In this document: positions 49,868 to 49,870 of the stretch, in pieces | How the letters are laid out: every line of letters begins with the position of its first letter | How positions within the stretch are numbered: the stretch's first letter is position 1 | Assembly: GCA_009778715.1 (NCBI GenBank) | Contig: WRFR01000012.1 | Span: 1 to 49,870 of the forward strand | Direction of reading: 5' to 3' | Length of the DNA stretch: 49,870 bases | From: Coriobacteriia bacterium | GTDB lineage: Bacteria; Actinomycetota; Coriobacteriia; WRKU01; WQUG01 | Notes under the pieces: model-generated | The model's database searches: none | The model's input: only the letters and a program-made list of their open reading frames with translations | What the model was told of the DNA's origin: nothing | Translations under genes and position numbers: made by a program

Positions 49868-49870
49868 TCA

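Overview
The window reads as a chromosomal segment of an anaerobic, H2-metabolising actinobacterium. A member of the Coriobacteriia (Eggerthellaceae-like) fits best. The reasons are high-GC housekeeping genes, a Tat-exported membrane hydrogenase, a multiheme cytochrome c, a fused IspDF, sortase-C pili and a ferredoxin-type aldo/keto reductase. This placement is inferred from gene content only; no rRNA is present.

Layout: 1-0.75 kb holds the end of a zinc-ribbon protein and a BrnT/BrnA toxin-antitoxin pair. 0.88-4.3 kb (minus strand) holds a cbiM-cbiQ-cbiO Ni/Co uptake operon followed by a polyprenyl diphosphate synthase. 4.4-7.7 kb holds a peptidoglycan-binding protein, an NlpC/P60 hydrolase and a multiheme cytochrome c. 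7.9-18.9 kb is a selenium/hydrogenase island: a LysR regulator, selA, selB, tRNA-Sec (UCA), a [NiFe]-type hydrogenase (small, large, cytochrome b), its maturation protease, a YedF-like protein, tRNA-Pro and selD. 18.9-24.1 kb holds DUF2085, a degenerate HD-like protein, mtnP, a TatA/zinc-ribbon fusion, greA and lysS. 24.1-32.7 kb is a surface region: a beta-helix LPXTG adhesin, a thioester-domain adhesin, a pilin, a class C sortase and an ECF-like sigma factor. 32.9-45.6 kb is mostly housekeeping: clpC, a PIN toxin-antitoxin pair, ispDF, cysE, cysS, rlmB, a NYN nuclease, two membrane proteins, a ferredoxin-type reductase and an MBL hydrolase. 45.6-49.7 kb is a 4-kb insertion flanked by a perfect 55-bp duplication of the 3' part of tRNA-Thr, carrying three zinc-ribbon membrane proteins and a RelBE pair. 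tRNA-Tyr closes the window.

The main discovery is that the hydrogenase large subunit does not end at its apparent stop. The UGA at 15775-15777 falls exactly at the first cysteine of the C-terminal nickel-binding motif (DP-U-VGCGVH). Reading through adds 25 residues, including the second Cys, the His cleavage site and a 19-residue maturation peptide, and a hairpin lies directly downstream. The small subunit has the extra Cys expected where medial clusters are [4Fe-4S]. The enzyme is therefore predicted to be a [NiFeSe] hydrogenase. SelD also contains an in-frame UGA (Sec16) near its N terminus, so a conventional gene caller loses its first 40 codons, including the active site. The locus thus carries selenium activation, selenocysteine synthesis, tRNA, elongation factor and the selenoenzyme together, with a nickel-type importer nearby.

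Other structure: two families of dispersed palindromic intergenic repeats, a scar of duplicated tRNA-Sec 3' end, a TatA fused to two zinc ribbons, and several strong intercistronic hairpins that could set gene ratios in the hydrogenase and pilus operons.
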